This document shows positions 17,355 to 26,254 of a stretch of DNA of 44,603 nt, one piece after another. The first letter of the stretch is position 1. Each line of letters starts with the position of its first letter. Location: positions 1 to 44,603 of the forward strand of contig JBPOJB010000052.1 of NCBI GenBank assembly GCA_052034005.1, written 5' to 3'. Under the pieces are notes generated by a model that saw nothing but the letters and a program-made list of their open reading frames with translations, was not told the DNA's origin and did no database searches. Source of the stretch: JAAYDI01 sp052034005 (lineage in GTDB: Bacteria; Planctomycetota; Planctomycetia; Pirellulales; Pirellulaceae). The translations under genes and the position numbers were made by a program.

Positions 17355-18370
17355 TGCTTCTCCGCAGCCGCTTTGCGCGCCGTCTCCAGGACGCTGTCCA
17401 GCGAGACGGGCACTCCGCCCCGCCGCTTGCTCTCGTCCGCCGCCTCCATGAACGCGTAGATCTCCAGCGTCTGGTCAGCGGTCACCGGCGGCTGGCCGGT
17501 CCGGAAGAACCTGGCGATCTCGACCAGCAGGTGCTCGTAACCTCCGAACGGTCCGGAGGGCGCGATGCCCTGGTCGCCGAACACGGTCGCCCCGAAGCCG
17601 ACCGTGCCCTGCAGGATGCCCCGATAGGTGCCCAGCCGGCCGTCGGCCCACACCCCGGTCACCAGATCGGCCGTGGGCGACTTCGCACGGCTGACTGTCT
17701 TGCAACCCGGCCCCATGATCGTGAACAGCACCTCGGTGCCGTGGATGCCGTAGTAGAACAGGTCCGGATGGCTGGGCTCCAGCGGCGCGTTGGAGCTGTA
17801 GGCATCGCAGCCGAGCACCTTCCCCACACGCGGGTCGTTGCACATGCCGGCGATCCCGGGGCTGTAACGCAGCGAGGAGCTGGAGAAGCAGGGTGTGCCG
17901 GTGGCCCGCGCCGATTCGTAGATCCGCACGACGTCCACCAGCGACGCCGCCACCGGCTTGTCGATGTAGATCGGCTTCTTTGCCGCGAACACCGGCTGGG
18001 CCTGCGCCGGATGCGGCCGGCCGTCGATGCTCAACAACATTACGGCATCGACCTTCGGCAACAGAGCGTCCACCGAGTCGACGATCTCCACGCCCATGTC
18101 GCGCATGGCTTGCGTGTTCTTGTCGATGTTGTCGGCGCTGAAGGGGATGTCCGGGCTGAACGCGGGCACTGCGGCGACCACGCGCATGTCGTGGATCGGC
18201 GCCGGCGACTGCGGGTCCGTGATGATCTGAGTCCACGGGACGGCGTGCGCATCGAGCCCGATGATCCCGACGCGGATCGAGCGGGGCGCCGCCGTATCCT
18301 GCGCGCGCAACGCCGACGTGATGACGAGCCCCGACACGATTAACAGGCAGAGGCGAGACAATGCGGACAT
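17351..18370 (-). CDS. Gfo/Idh/MocA-like protein with Sec-type signal peptide and altered cofactor loop
   Basis: The product has 339 residues. ATG 18370 has GGAGGG 7 bases upstream. The N-terminus is an ordinary Sec-like signal (SRLCLLIVSGLVITSAL, cleavage near ALRA) without a twin arginine. The Rossmann loop that should be GxGxxG reads GIIGLDAH, and the EKP motif reads DKP. The later part (YYGIHGTEVLFTIMG) still matches the substrate domain with its conserved His. Export through Sec would leave the enzyme unfolded and without NAD, so it may be non-catalytic, for example a sugar-binding protein. The operon context links it to sugar metabolism. Family membership is secure; activity is not. Confidence 0.82.
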   Translation of the reverse strand: MSALSRLCLLIVSGLVITSALRAQDTAAPRSIRVGIIGLDAHAVPWTQIITDPQSPAPIHDMRVVAAVPAFSPDIPFSADNIDKNTQAMRDMGVEIVDSVDALLPKVDAVMLLSIDGRPHPAQAQPVFAAKKPIYIDKPVAASLVDVVRIYESARATGTPCFSSSSLRYSPGIAGMCNDPRVGKVLGCDAYSSNAPLEPSHPDLFYYGIHGTEVLFTIMGPGCKTVSRAKSPTADLVTGVWADGRLGTYRGILQGTVGFGATVFGDQGIAPSGPFGGYEHLLVEIARFFRTGQPPVTADQTLEIYAFMEAADESKRRGGVPVSLDSVLETARKAAAEKQ

Positions 18371-18388
18371 GACCGAGCCCTCCGGAAC

Positions 18389-19162
18389 CTACCATGGCGG
18401 CAGACACAACGTGCCGCCCTCCAAGTGGATCACACTCCCGTTGATGAACCCCGCGTCATCGCTCAGCAGGAACCCCACCGCCCGCGCCACATCGATCGGC
18501 TGGCCCAGGCGCTGGACCGGGATCTTCTTGGCCACTTGCGCGTAGAGGACCTCCTGGGGCGTATCCCAGCCTGCGCAGGAAGCGGCCAGCATCGGCGTGT
18601 CGATCGTGCCGGGGCTGACGGCCACGAACCGGATGCCCTGCGGGCTGTGGTCGGTGGCCAGCGACCGCATCAGCGCGACCACCGCCGCCTTGGACGCGCA
18701 GTAGACGCCGTGCGCGGGGAATCCGATCTCCGCCGCCACCGACGTGGTGAAACAGATCACGCCGCGCCCCTGGCGCGCCATGACCGGGATCGCGTGCTTG
18801 GCGGCCAGGACAGGGCCGAGCAGGTTGACATTCACCAGCGCATAGAAGTCGTCCAGCGTTATGTCGGTGATCTTCTGGTTCCGCAAGATGCCGGCGTTGG
18901 CATGCACGCAGTCGAGCCGGCCGAACTGTGCCACCGCCAGGTCGACCGCCGCCTTCACATCCGCTTCCCGGCTCGCGTCCCCATGCTGGAAGACGCAGCT
19001 TAGCCCGGCCTCGGTGAGCTGCCTGGCCAGCGCGGCGCCGGCCTCCGGCTGGGTCGACATCGTGACGACCTTCGCGCCGTACTGAGCGAACAGCTCCGTA
19101 CAGGCCTCGCCGATCCCCGACGTCCCGCCGGTGATCAGAATGACTTTGTCCTTCAGGTGCAT
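18389..19162 (-). CDS. Short-chain dehydrogenase/reductase
   Basis: The product has 257 residues and is a classical SDR. It has the cofactor loop TGGTSGIG at 11-18, the HANAG motif near 88-91, the structural Asn N113, and the triad S141, Y154 and K158 (YCASK). No signal peptide is present, so it is cytoplasmic. It probably oxidises or reduces a hydroxyl of a sugar or sugar acid with NAD(P). The start at 19162 has AAGGAG 7 bases upstream. It sits within the carbohydrate operon, 18 bases before the exported Gfo/Idh/MocA-like gene and 113 bases after the extended SDR gene. The substrate is not deducible. Confidence 0.92.
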   Translation of the reverse strand: MHLKDKVILITGGTSGIGEACTELFAQYGAKVVTMSTQPEAGAALARQLTEAGLSCVFQHGDASREADVKAAVDLAVAQFGRLDCVHANAGILRNQKITDITLDDFYALVNVNLLGPVLAAKHAIPVMARQGRGVICFTTSVAAEIGFPAHGVYCASKAAVVALMRSLATDHSPQGIRFVAVSPGTIDTPMLAASCAGWDTPQEVLYAQVAKKIPVQRLGQPIDVARAVGFLLSDDAGFINGSVIHLEGGTLCLPPW

Positions 19163-19275
19163 CGATCATCTCCTTGCATCACACGCGACGCGATACGCAT
19201 CGGCCGGCGGGATCCGGGACGGAGAAGAAAGCAATCGAAAACCTCCCGCTGACCGGCAACCCGCGACCACACGAA

Positions 19276-20265
19276 CTACCCCACGTAGCCGGAACGCTGC
19301 CTGCGCGGCGCGCCGGATCTGCGAAACTCGATCGCCCGATCGATCAGCCGGCGGATGTCGTATCGAGGCTGATATCCGAGCACATACCGCGCCTTGGTCG
19401 TATCCACGCAGAAATCGTGCCCGACCGGATCCACCAATTCTATCACGTCGATCCCCAATTGGCGTGCCGTGTACTGGGCGGCGTCCACGTAATCGAACGG
19501 GTCGTTCATGGCGATCATGAAAGTCTGGCCTTCGATTCCGTCGCGCTCCAGGGCCAGCAGGAACGCCTGCACGCAGTCTTCCACCGCCACGATGTGCCGG
19601 CGCATCGGCCGGCCGTCCGGGTGCCGCAGGGCGACCGCCGCATCGCGGCCCGCCGCGTACGTGGTGCGCTGCTGGTCGTCCATCAGGTCCCGCCACACGG
19701 GGATCCCAAAGCCGTCGCCGGCGACCGTCAGGTGGCTGAGGATGTCGTCTTCCGCATGGATCCACGAGATGCGCAGGCAGACGGTCGGCACGCCGGCCTG
19801 GTGGAAATACTGCTGGAACATGGCCTCTTCGAGCACCTTGGAGAGCGCGTAATAGCCCGGGTAGGCGACCAGCGGCATATCTTCCCGGATGGGCACCGGT
19901 TGGGCATTGAAATAGATCCCGTTGACCGCGTCCCCGCTGGCCAGGATCACGCGCCGCGGCGCTTTCGTGCGCATCGCCGCGTCCAGCAGATTGAACGTGC
20001 CCTGGACGCTGACCTTGATCAGCGCTTCCCGGTCTTCTTTGCAGGTGGCCAGGTGGATGACGGCCTGCGCGCGAGCGACCAGGTCCTCGATCAGGGCCGC
20101 GTCGGCTACGTCACCGCGGACCTCCTCGACACCGGCGACGCCCACGGCGTACCGGTGGCACAAGGCACAGACCTGGTAGTCGGCCTGGATCAGCGCCTCG
20201 CACAGCGGCGCGCCCAGCTTTCCGCTAGCACCCGTGACCAGGACACGTTGGATCCGGTCTGCCAT
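19276..20265 (-). CDS. NAD-dependent epimerase/dehydratase family protein (extended SDR)
   Basis: The product has 329 residues. The NAD-binding loop TGASGKLG lies at residues 11-18; the active site has S110 and the YxxxK pair Y139/K143 (YALSK). The overall pattern, including VIHLAT near 69-74 and LRISWIH near 178, fits extended SDRs that act on sugars, such as nucleotide-sugar epimerases or uronate dehydrogenases. Because no nucleotide-sugar genes are nearby and the operon contains free-sugar enzymes, a uronate- or aldose-dehydrogenase role is the more likely inference. GGGAGG lies 8 bases before ATG 20265. Confidence 0.88.
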   Translation of the reverse strand: MADRIQRVLVTGASGKLGAPLCEALIQADYQVCALCHRYAVGVAGVEEVRGDVADAALIEDLVARAQAVIHLATCKEDREALIKVSVQGTFNLLDAAMRTKAPRRVILASGDAVNGIYFNAQPVPIREDMPLVAYPGYYALSKVLEEAMFQQYFHQAGVPTVCLRISWIHAEDDILSHLTVAGDGFGIPVWRDLMDDQQRTTYAAGRDAAVALRHPDGRPMRRHIVAVEDCVQAFLLALERDGIEGQTFMIAMNDPFDYVDAAQYTARQLGIDVIELVDPVGHDFCVDTTKARYVLGYQPRYDIRRLIDRAIEFRRSGAPRRQRSGYVG

Positions 20266-20335
20266 GGCACAAGCCTCCCGTGGTCGTGACGAAGCTCGAG
20301 ACGCCCCAGCGCGACGCGATGGCGCACTGCCCTAT

Positions 20336-20656
20336 TCATTCCCCCGGCGGGTATTCCATGAACTCCACGACCGCGCCGTCTGCAGTCTGATAGAAACCCA
20401 CAACGGCCAGCCCCGCATCGAACGGTTCGAGCAGCACCTGGAGGCCCTTGGCGGCTTCCTGGATGCTGTCGACGCGGAAGGCGACGTGCGGCAGGTGCCG
20501 CACCGGGCCGGTGACCGGCGTGTCCGGCTCATACCGCAGCCACTCGATGTGATACGGGTGCTTGCGGAAGTCCGTGACCCAGACCTTGGTGGCCGGCACG
20601 TAGATCTCGTCGTCGTGCTTCTCGGTGGTGATGATCCCGACATGGTCGAACTGCAT
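20336..20656 (-). CDS. VOC (glyoxalase/bleomycin-resistance fold) protein
   Basis: This is a small cytoplasmic protein of 106 residues. It opens with FDHVGIIT and contains LPHVAFRVDSIQEA and ADGAVVEFMEYPPG, the two half-modules of the vicinal oxygen chelate fold. The His of FDHVGI, the His of LPHVAF and the Glu of VVEFMEY are the usual metal ligands. Members isomerise or cleave small molecules using a divalent metal. GGAGG lies 6 bases before the start. The operon position, 16 bases after a Gfo/Idh/MocA gene, suggests it handles a keto-sugar or similar intermediate. Confidence 0.85.
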   Translation of the reverse strand: MQFDHVGIITTEKHDDEIYVPATKVWVTDFRKHPYHIEWLRYEPDTPVTGPVRHLPHVAFRVDSIQEAAKGLQVLLEPFDAGLAVVGFYQTADGAVVEFMEYPPGE

Positions 20657-20672
20657 GACATGCCTCCGCCTC

Positions 20673-21671
20673 TCAGAAGGTAACGACCTGACCAGACCGC
20701 GCTGATTCCTCTGCCGCGGCCAACAAGGCGACTGCCGCCCGGGATTCCTCGGGCGTGATCCGGTCCGGGCGCTGTCCGGCCGCCACGCAATCGGCGAAGT
20801 AGCGCAGCTCGGCGCGCAAGATGCCGAACCGCCGGCCGAACACGTGCGGCCAGTAGAGCGTGTCGGGCCGGCGATTGCCCGCGCGGTCGTGGATCTCCAG
20901 CCCCGCCTCGCCGCAGTTGATGTAGATCGCGCCCTCCGTGCCGATCACTTCCATGCGGGCGTCGATCTGGTAGGGCGTGCTCTCCGGCAAGTGCCAGATC
21001 GATTCGATCACCAGGATGGCGCCGCTGTCCAGCCGCGCCATGGCCCAGCCGCCGTCGGGATGCTTGTTCGTGCCCGGGTGGATCTCCTGGGCGTACACGC
21101 TGACCGGCCGCGCCTGGCTGAACCAGAGCATCAGGTCCCCGTCATGGATGCCGTCGCCCATCAGCGCGGAGATGCTGTCCAGCACCATCCGCCCGATCTT
21201 CACGGACAGGTTGCGCCGCGCGTGCATCGACACGATCTGCCCGATCTGGCCGTCGTCGATCGCCTGCTTGGCCAACGCCACTCGTGGATCGAACCGGCAG
21301 ATGTGCCCGACCATGAAGTTGCCGGGCGCCGCCCGGGCGGCGGCCAGGATCTGATCGCAGTCGGCCGGCGTCGGCGCCATCGGCTTCTCGAGAAACACAT
21401 GCTTGCCGCTCCGCAGCGCATCGATCGCGATATCGCGGTGGTCCTGGATGTGCGTTGTGATCCCCACCACGTCGATCTCGGGATCGGCCAGCAGGTCGTG
21501 ATAGTTGGTGTAACGGCGCGCGACCTGGAACCGGTCGGCTACTTCCGCCAGCCGTGCCGGCCGGCGGGTGCAGAGGGCCGCCAGCTCGACGCCCGGCAGC
21601 GTCGAGAGCACTTCCGCATGCACTTCGCCAAACCAACCCAGCCCGATGATGCCCCACCGGATCGTGCTCAT
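20673..21671 (-). CDS. Cytoplasmic Gfo/Idh/MocA family dehydrogenase
   Basis: The product has 332 residues with no signal peptide. The NAD(P) loop GIIGLGWFGEVH lies at residues 7-18. The catalytic EKP motif is at 95-97 (LEKPMAP), and the substrate domain carries DGIHDGDLMLW, the usual Asp/His site. It most likely oxidises a hydroxyl of a cyclic sugar or polyol. Its ATG overlaps the stop of the TIM-barrel isomerase gene by 4 bases, so the two are translationally coupled. That pairing is typical of pathways in which a keto-sugar is made and then isomerised. The exact substrate is unknown. Confidence 0.92.
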   Translation of the reverse strand: MSTIRWGIIGLGWFGEVHAEVLSTLPGVELAALCTRRPARLAEVADRFQVARRYTNYHDLLADPEIDVVGITTHIQDHRDIAIDALRSGKHVFLEKPMAPTPADCDQILAAARAAPGNFMVGHICRFDPRVALAKQAIDDGQIGQIVSMHARRNLSVKIGRMVLDSISALMGDGIHDGDLMLWFSQARPVSVYAQEIHPGTNKHPDGGWAMARLDSGAILVIESIWHLPESTPYQIDARMEVIGTEGAIYINCGEAGLEIHDRAGNRRPDTLYWPHVFGRRFGILRAELRYFADCVAAGQRPDRITPEESRAAVALLAAAEESARSGQVVTF

Positions 21672-22561
21672 CGTTCTCGACTCCTCTTGGTGGCAAAGAT
21701 CTGCTTCATCTTGGCGGCCGTGTCACGCCCCAGGTCCAGGTCTGGCAAGGCCAGGTCGGGCAGCCGGCAGAACGGCAGCATCTCGGCCGTGATCGGCCCC
21801 TTGAACTTGACGGCCTTCAAGGCGGCCTTGACCGCCTCGAAGTCCACGTCGCCCTGCAACAGGTCGTCGCCGAACCCGTGCAGCAGCCCGCCGGCGTCCT
21901 GCCGCGTGAAATTCTTGACATGCACCGCCGCGATCCGCGACCCGAGGATCTCGATCCAGTGTTCCGGGTACCCGGTGATGACCACGTTGCCGACATCGAA
22001 GTACGACCGGATGAATGGGCTGGAAAACTGGTCGAGGAACGCCTTGAACTCGATGGGCCCCAGGAGGAATCGGTTCCAGACGTTCTCCAGCGCGAGGGTC
22101 ACTTCGCGGTCCTCGGCGTAGGGCAGCAGCTTGTGCAGGGATTTCGTCGCGTTGTCCCAGACCCGCTGGTACGGCGTCACGGGCACCGACGGGTCCCAAC
22201 CCACGCTCACCACGCCCGGGATGACCAGGATCGTGGGCACGCCCAGCCAGTGGGCGACGTCGATGTACTTGCGCGTGAAAGCCACGGCCGCCTTGCGCTG
22301 CGCCGAATCGGCCGACGACAAGGAACAGTTCCAGTAGTTGCCGCTGATCATCGTACCCAGCGTCATCCCCAGGTCATCGGCGTCGCGGCGGATCTGTTCG
22401 CACGCTGCGCGCGGCGTGTCGGTGTTGAGCAGCCCGGCACCGAACGGCAGCTCCAGCCCGTCATAGCCGAACGCCTTGGCCGTCTCCAGCACCTGGCGGA
22501 TCGGCGTCTGGCACTCGAAACCACCGATGGTCCAGTAGGTGATCTGCAGGAGGTTCTTCAT
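21668..22561 (-). CDS. Sugar phosphate isomerase/epimerase-type TIM-barrel protein
   Basis: The product has 297 residues. ATG 22561 is preferred over longer in-frame starts because GAGGGAG precedes it by 9 bases and upstream residues look non-coding. It is an AP-endonuclease-2/xylose-isomerase-like TIM barrel. The metal ligands are visible as E159 (LALENVW), D189 (SYFDVGN), H214 (AAVHVKN) and E260 (ITAEML). Such enzymes isomerise or epimerise keto-sugars. It is the first gene of a seven-gene leftward operon (22561 to 16311) and overlaps the next gene by 4 bases. Confidence 0.9.
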   Translation of the reverse strand: MKNLLQITYWTIGGFECQTPIRQVLETAKAFGYDGLELPFGAGLLNTDTPRAACEQIRRDADDLGMTLGTMISGNYWNCSLSSADSAQRKAAVAFTRKYIDVAHWLGVPTILVIPGVVSVGWDPSVPVTPYQRVWDNATKSLHKLLPYAEDREVTLALENVWNRFLLGPIEFKAFLDQFSSPFIRSYFDVGNVVITGYPEHWIEILGSRIAAVHVKNFTRQDAGGLLHGFGDDLLQGDVDFEAVKAALKAVKFKGPITAEMLPFCRLPDLALPDLDLGRDTAAKMKQIFATKRSRER

Positions 22562-22617
22562 ACGCCCGGTCTCCCTCTTCAATTGGCGTCGCGCGATAAA
22601 CCGCCTCGGACACCCCG

Positions 22618-22623
22618 AGTATA
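22618..22623 (-). promoter_or_regulatory. Candidate extended -10 element of the leftward sugar operon
   Basis: On the minus strand TATACT is preceded by TGG, forming an extended -10 (TGn-TATACT) about 57 bases before the ATG at 22561. No good -35 is seen at 17 bases, which is common for extended -10 promoters. Confidence 0.35.
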
Positions 22624-22718
22624 CCAATGTGCCAGACCGGTCCATAGTAGGTCCTGGCGGGCGGCCGCCGGTTTGCGGCGAGCGACTCGTGCGCCTGCGA
22701 ACAGCGGCCGGACGATGA

Positions 22719-22748
22719 TTGACACGCCCCGGGGCCCGGACCGACAAT
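22719..22748 (+). promoter_or_regulatory. Candidate promoter of the rightward sugar operon
   Basis: A perfect -35 TTGACA at 22719-22724 is followed after 18 bases by GACAAT at 22743-22748. Transcription would start near 22755, leaving a leader of about 30 bases that contains the AGGAGGT ribosome-binding site of the gene at 22785. Confidence 0.45.
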
Positions 22749-22784
22749 GACCGGATCGACTCTTGCACGAAGGAGGTGACGGCG

Positions 22785-23813
22785 ATGAGCGTGAAAGTGG
22801 GCATTATCGGCATGGGATTCATGGGGCGGATGCACCTGGCGGCCTACCAGCAGCTGCCGGACGCGGAAGTCGTGGCGTTCGCGGATCTTGACAAGGCCAA
22901 GCGGGAAGGCCGCGGCGACGGGGCCGGTAACCTGGGCGATACCGGGTTCCAATTCGATGTCAAGGCCTTCAAGCGGGTCTACGATGACGGCTTCCAGCTG
23001 ATCGAAGACCCGGAGATCGACCTGGTGGACATCTGCGTGCCGACCTGCGACCACCGGCGTCTGTTCGTGGCCGCGGTGAAGGCGAAGAAGCATGTGTTGT
23101 CCGAGAAGCCGATGGCGGCCAAGCCCAGCGACGTGAAGGCGATGGTGGACGTGGGGAAGAAGGCGAAACGTGCGGTCATGATCGCCCAATGCATCCGCTT
23201 CTGGCCCGCCTACGTGCTGCTCAAGGAATATGTGACCTCCAAGCAGCTGGGGAAATGCAAAAGCCTCATCCTGCGGCGACAGGGCGGCAAGGGGCTGTGG
23301 AGCCCCTGGTATTACCAGGCGGCCATCTCCGGCGGAGGGATCTACGACCTGCACGTTCACGATACCGATTATGTCAACTTCCTGTTCGGCCGGCCGACGG
23401 CTGTCAGCTCGGTTGGATCGATTGGAGGTACGACCGATCACGGCATCGATCATGTGGCCACCCACTATTACTATCCCGCCCGGAAAGTCGAAGCCGTCAC
23501 GGCCATCGGCGCGTGGCATCAGCACAAGACCTGGCCGTTCTACATGGGCTACACCGCGGTGTTTCAGCGCGGGACGCTGGACTTCGACATCCAGCGCCCT
23601 CAGCCGGTCATGCTCTACACGGACGACGCGGCCCAGGAAGTCAAGGTGGCCGCGACCGACGGCTGGTTCGAGGAGATCAAGTACCTGATCGGTTGCATCG
23701 TGAACGGCGAGAAGCCGACGCTCAATCCGATCGCCTCGACCGAAATCACGATGCGGATCGTGCAGGCGGAAGTCCGCTCGGTCAAGAGCGGAAAGGTGGA
23801 GAAGGTGAAGTGA
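22785..23813 (+). CDS. Cytoplasmic Gfo/Idh/MocA family dehydrogenase
   Basis: The product has 342 residues. ATG 22785 lies 7 bases after AGGAGGT, which decides the start. The NAD(P) loop is GIIGMGFMGRMH at residues 6-17, the catalytic EKP motif lies at 107-109, and GGGIYDLHVHDTDYV carries the Asp/His substrate site. It resembles inositol- and sugar-dehydrogenase members of the family. It heads an operon with an exported esterase and a sugar transporter and faces the seven-gene operon that contains two further family members. This suggests that successive oxidations of one imported sugar are shared between the two units. Confidence 0.93.
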   Translation: MSVKVGIIGMGFMGRMHLAAYQQLPDAEVVAFADLDKAKREGRGDGAGNLGDTGFQFDVKAFKRVYDDGFQLIEDPEIDLVDICVPTCDHRRLFVAAVKAKKHVLSEKPMAAKPSDVKAMVDVGKKAKRAVMIAQCIRFWPAYVLLKEYVTSKQLGKCKSLILRRQGGKGLWSPWYYQAAISGGGIYDLHVHDTDYVNFLFGRPTAVSSVGSIGGTTDHGIDHVATHYYYPARKVEAVTAIGAWHQHKTWPFYMGYTAVFQRGTLDFDIQRPQPVMLYTDDAAQEVKVAATDGWFEEIKYLIGCIVNGEKPTLNPIASTEITMRIVQAEVRSVKSGKVEKVK

Positions 23814-24793
23814 GTCGGCAGTGGGACGGGCTTCCAGCCTGCCGGGCAAGCATGGCATCCAGGTGCAGGCGACGCTGGCTGTGGCTGCTGCTGGTAATCG
23901 CGGGGGTCGGCGTGTTCAACGGGCGCACGATCGCCCGAAGTGCGGACCCGGCGATCCGCGACGAGCAGTTCACATCGACCGTGGACGGCACGCTGCAGAG
24001 ATACGTACTGGTGCTGCCGGCGTCGTTTGATGCGGTGCGGCGCCACGACATGCTGATCGCGCTGCACGGCCACGGCTCGGACCGCTGGCAATTCGTGACG
24101 GCCGAGCGCGGCGAATGCCGTGCCGCGCGCGACGTGGCGGCCCGGCACGCGATGCTCTTGGTATCCCCGGACTACCGGGCGACCACCTCCTGGATGGGCC
24201 CCGCGGCGGAGGAGGACGTCGTGCAGATCATCGCGGAGTTGAAGGCGAGGTACCAGGTCGGTCGCGTGTTCATCTGCGGCGGGTCGATGGGCGGTTCCGC
24301 CAGTCTGACGTTTGCGGTCTTGCACCCCGACCTGATCGACGGCGTGGCGTCGTTGAACGGGACGGCGAATCATCTCGAGTACGACAATTTCCAGGACGCA
24401 ATCCGCGCCTCGTTCGGGGGCACGAAGGCGGAGATACCGCTGGAATACAAGAATCGCAGTGCGGAATACTGGCCCGAGCGGCTGACCATGCCGGTGGCGA
24501 TGACGGCCTCCGGCAGAGACACGGTCGTGCCGCCTGAGAGTGTGCTGCGACTGGCCGCGGTGTTGCGGGCGCTGGATCGGCCGGTCCTGCTGATCCATCG
24601 CCCGGAGGCAGGACACGAGACCAGCTACGACGATGCGGTCGCCGCGCTGGAGTTCGCCCTGCAGGGCGGTGCCGGAGCGGCGCAGGAGGACAGCGTGTCG
24701 GGCCGGCCATGCTCGCCGGGCGGGTTTCGCCGGGCTGTCGGTCGCCTCGAGGGAACGTGCATGGGTCTGCCATTGCAGGAGTCCAACGGATGA
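23810..24793 (+). CDS. Exported alpha/beta-hydrolase esterase
   Basis: The product has about 327 residues. GTG at 23810 overlaps the preceding TGA (GTGA) and has GGAG 8 bases upstream, which suggests coupling; ATG 23852 would give a shorter, cleaner signal peptide (RRRWLWLLLVIAGVGV). After the signal anchor, the hydrolase core has LIALHGHGSD for the oxyanion region, the nucleophile elbow ICGGSMGGS, an acid in SGRDTVVPP and a His in EAGHETS. The fold resembles feruloyl-esterase or PHB-depolymerase-like esterases. It may strip acyl groups from oligosaccharides outside the cytoplasm before import by the next gene's transporter, with which it overlaps by 4 bases. Confidence 0.85.
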   Translation: MSRQWDGLPACRASMASRCRRRWLWLLLVIAGVGVFNGRTIARSADPAIRDEQFTSTVDGTLQRYVLVLPASFDAVRRHDMLIALHGHGSDRWQFVTAERGECRAARDVAARHAMLLVSPDYRATTSWMGPAAEEDVVQIIAELKARYQVGRVFICGGSMGGSASLTFAVLHPDLIDGVASLNGTANHLEYDNFQDAIRASFGGTKAEIPLEYKNRSAEYWPERLTMPVAMTASGRDTVVPPESVLRLAAVLRALDRPVLLIHRPEAGHETSYDDAVAALEFALQGGAGAAQEDSVSGRPCSPGGFRRAVGRLEGTCMGLPLQESNG

Positions 24794-26220
24794 TGAAGCA
24801 GGCGAACACCTCTGACGATCTCAAGGCCGGGGACTGGTCCGCCGACTACCACCGTGGTTTCGTCTGGTCCGTGTGTCTTGTCGCGGCGCTCGGTGGTTTG
24901 TTGTTCGGGTACGACTGGATCGTGATCAGCGGAACGGACATCTTCTGGGAGGTGTACTTCCAGCTAACATCGAGCGCAGAGATCGGCTGGGCCAAGAGCT
25001 GTGCGCTGCTGGGATGCCTGCTCGGGGCGGTCGTATCGGGCGGTCTGAGCGACCGATTCGGGCGCAAGCGGCTGTTGTTGTGCGCGGCGCTGTTGTTCAC
25101 AGTCTCGTCGGTCGGCACCGCGCTGGCGGACCACTTCGGGGTGTTCGTGTTGTGGCGCATCGTGGGCGGCATGGCCATTGGCTTGGCGTCGAATTTGTCG
25201 CCGATGTACATAGCCGAGCTTGCGCCGGCCTCGATTCGCGGGCGCCTTGTGGCGGTCAATCAACTGACGATCGTCATCGGCATCCTGCTGGCGCAGGTGG
25301 CCAACTGGTCGATTGCCGAGCCGATGTCGGCGGATGCCACGTCGGAGATGATCCTGGCGTCGTGGAACGGGCAGGTCGGCTGGCGGTGGATGTTCGGCGT
25401 GACGGCCGCGCCTTCGTTGCTGTTCCTGTTCGGGATGCTGTTCGTGCCCGAGAGCCCGCGGTGGCTCGTGAAGCGGGGCGAGGCGGACAGGGCGGCGCGC
25501 GTCTTGGGCCGTGTGGGCGGGCCGGCCTACGCGGCGGCGGCTCTGGCGGACATTCAAGCCACGCTGGTGAACGAGGTGGGCCGCGTGAACTTCCGGGACC
25601 TGGTGGAGCCGCGCATGCGGAAGATCCTGGGCTTGGGGATCATCCTGGCCGTGCTCCAACAATGGTGCGGCAGCAACATCTTCTTCTACTACACGAAGGA
25701 CGTGTTCCGGGACGCCGGCATCCCGATCTCCGATATCCTGGCGAGCATCGTCGTGATCGGACTGACCAACCTCGCCTTCACCTTCGTGGCGATCGCCACG
25801 GTCGACCGCTGGGGCCGCAGGGCGTTGATGCTCGCGGGCTGGATCGGCCTGGCGGCCATGTATGTGCTGATGGGCGGCGCGTACGCGCTGGCGTTCAAAG
25901 GGCTGCCGGTCGTCGTGCTGGTCGTGGCGCTGATCGCCTGCTATGCCTGCACGCTGGCGCCCGTGACATGGGTCGTCCTGTCCGAGATCTTTCCCAACCG
26001 CATCCGCGGCGCCGCCATGTCCATCGCCGTGTTCGCGCTGTGGGCCGGCAACTTCGTGCTCACGTTCGCCTTCAAGCCGCTGCAGGATCATCTGGGCAAC
26101 GCCCGGACCTTCTGGATGTTCGCCATCATCTGCCTGGCCGGGTACCTGTTCGTCAGGGTCTTCCTGCCGGAGACCAAGGGCAGAACGCTCGAAGAGATCG
26201 AACGCGAGTTGGTCGGCTGA
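24790..26220 (+). CDS. MFS sugar porter (sugar:H+ symporter family)
   Basis: The product has 476 residues and about twelve hydrophobic segments. It carries the sugar-porter signatures GGLLFGYDWIVISG near the start, LSDRFGRKR between helices 2 and 3, PESPRWLVKRG before the central loop, the QQWCGSN segment of helix 7, VDRWGRR, and PETKGRTLEEIE at the end. These define a proton-linked hexose, pentose or inositol importer of the inner membrane. ATG 24790 overlaps the esterase stop by 4 bases and has AGGAG 8 bases upstream. It is the last gene of the operon and presumably imports the substrate that the surrounding dehydrogenases oxidise. Confidence 0.95.
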   Translation: MMKQANTSDDLKAGDWSADYHRGFVWSVCLVAALGGLLFGYDWIVISGTDIFWEVYFQLTSSAEIGWAKSCALLGCLLGAVVSGGLSDRFGRKRLLLCAALLFTVSSVGTALADHFGVFVLWRIVGGMAIGLASNLSPMYIAELAPASIRGRLVAVNQLTIVIGILLAQVANWSIAEPMSADATSEMILASWNGQVGWRWMFGVTAAPSLLFLFGMLFVPESPRWLVKRGEADRAARVLGRVGGPAYAAAALADIQATLVNEVGRVNFRDLVEPRMRKILGLGIILAVLQQWCGSNIFFYYTKDVFRDAGIPISDILASIVVIGLTNLAFTFVAIATVDRWGRRALMLAGWIGLAAMYVLMGGAYALAFKGLPVVVLVVALIACYACTLAPVTWVVLSEIFPNRIRGAAMSIAVFALWAGNFVLTFAFKPLQDHLGNARTFWMFAIICLAGYLFVRVFLPETKGRTLEEIERELVG

Positions 26221-26254
26221 GGCCCGTTGGCGGCCGGCCGCCGGCGCGGCCCAC

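Noticed and set aside
26229..26242. Perfect 14-base GC palindrome after the MFS gene as a terminator
   Set aside because: There is no loop and no T tract; a perfect palindrome this GC-rich is expected by chance in such DNA.
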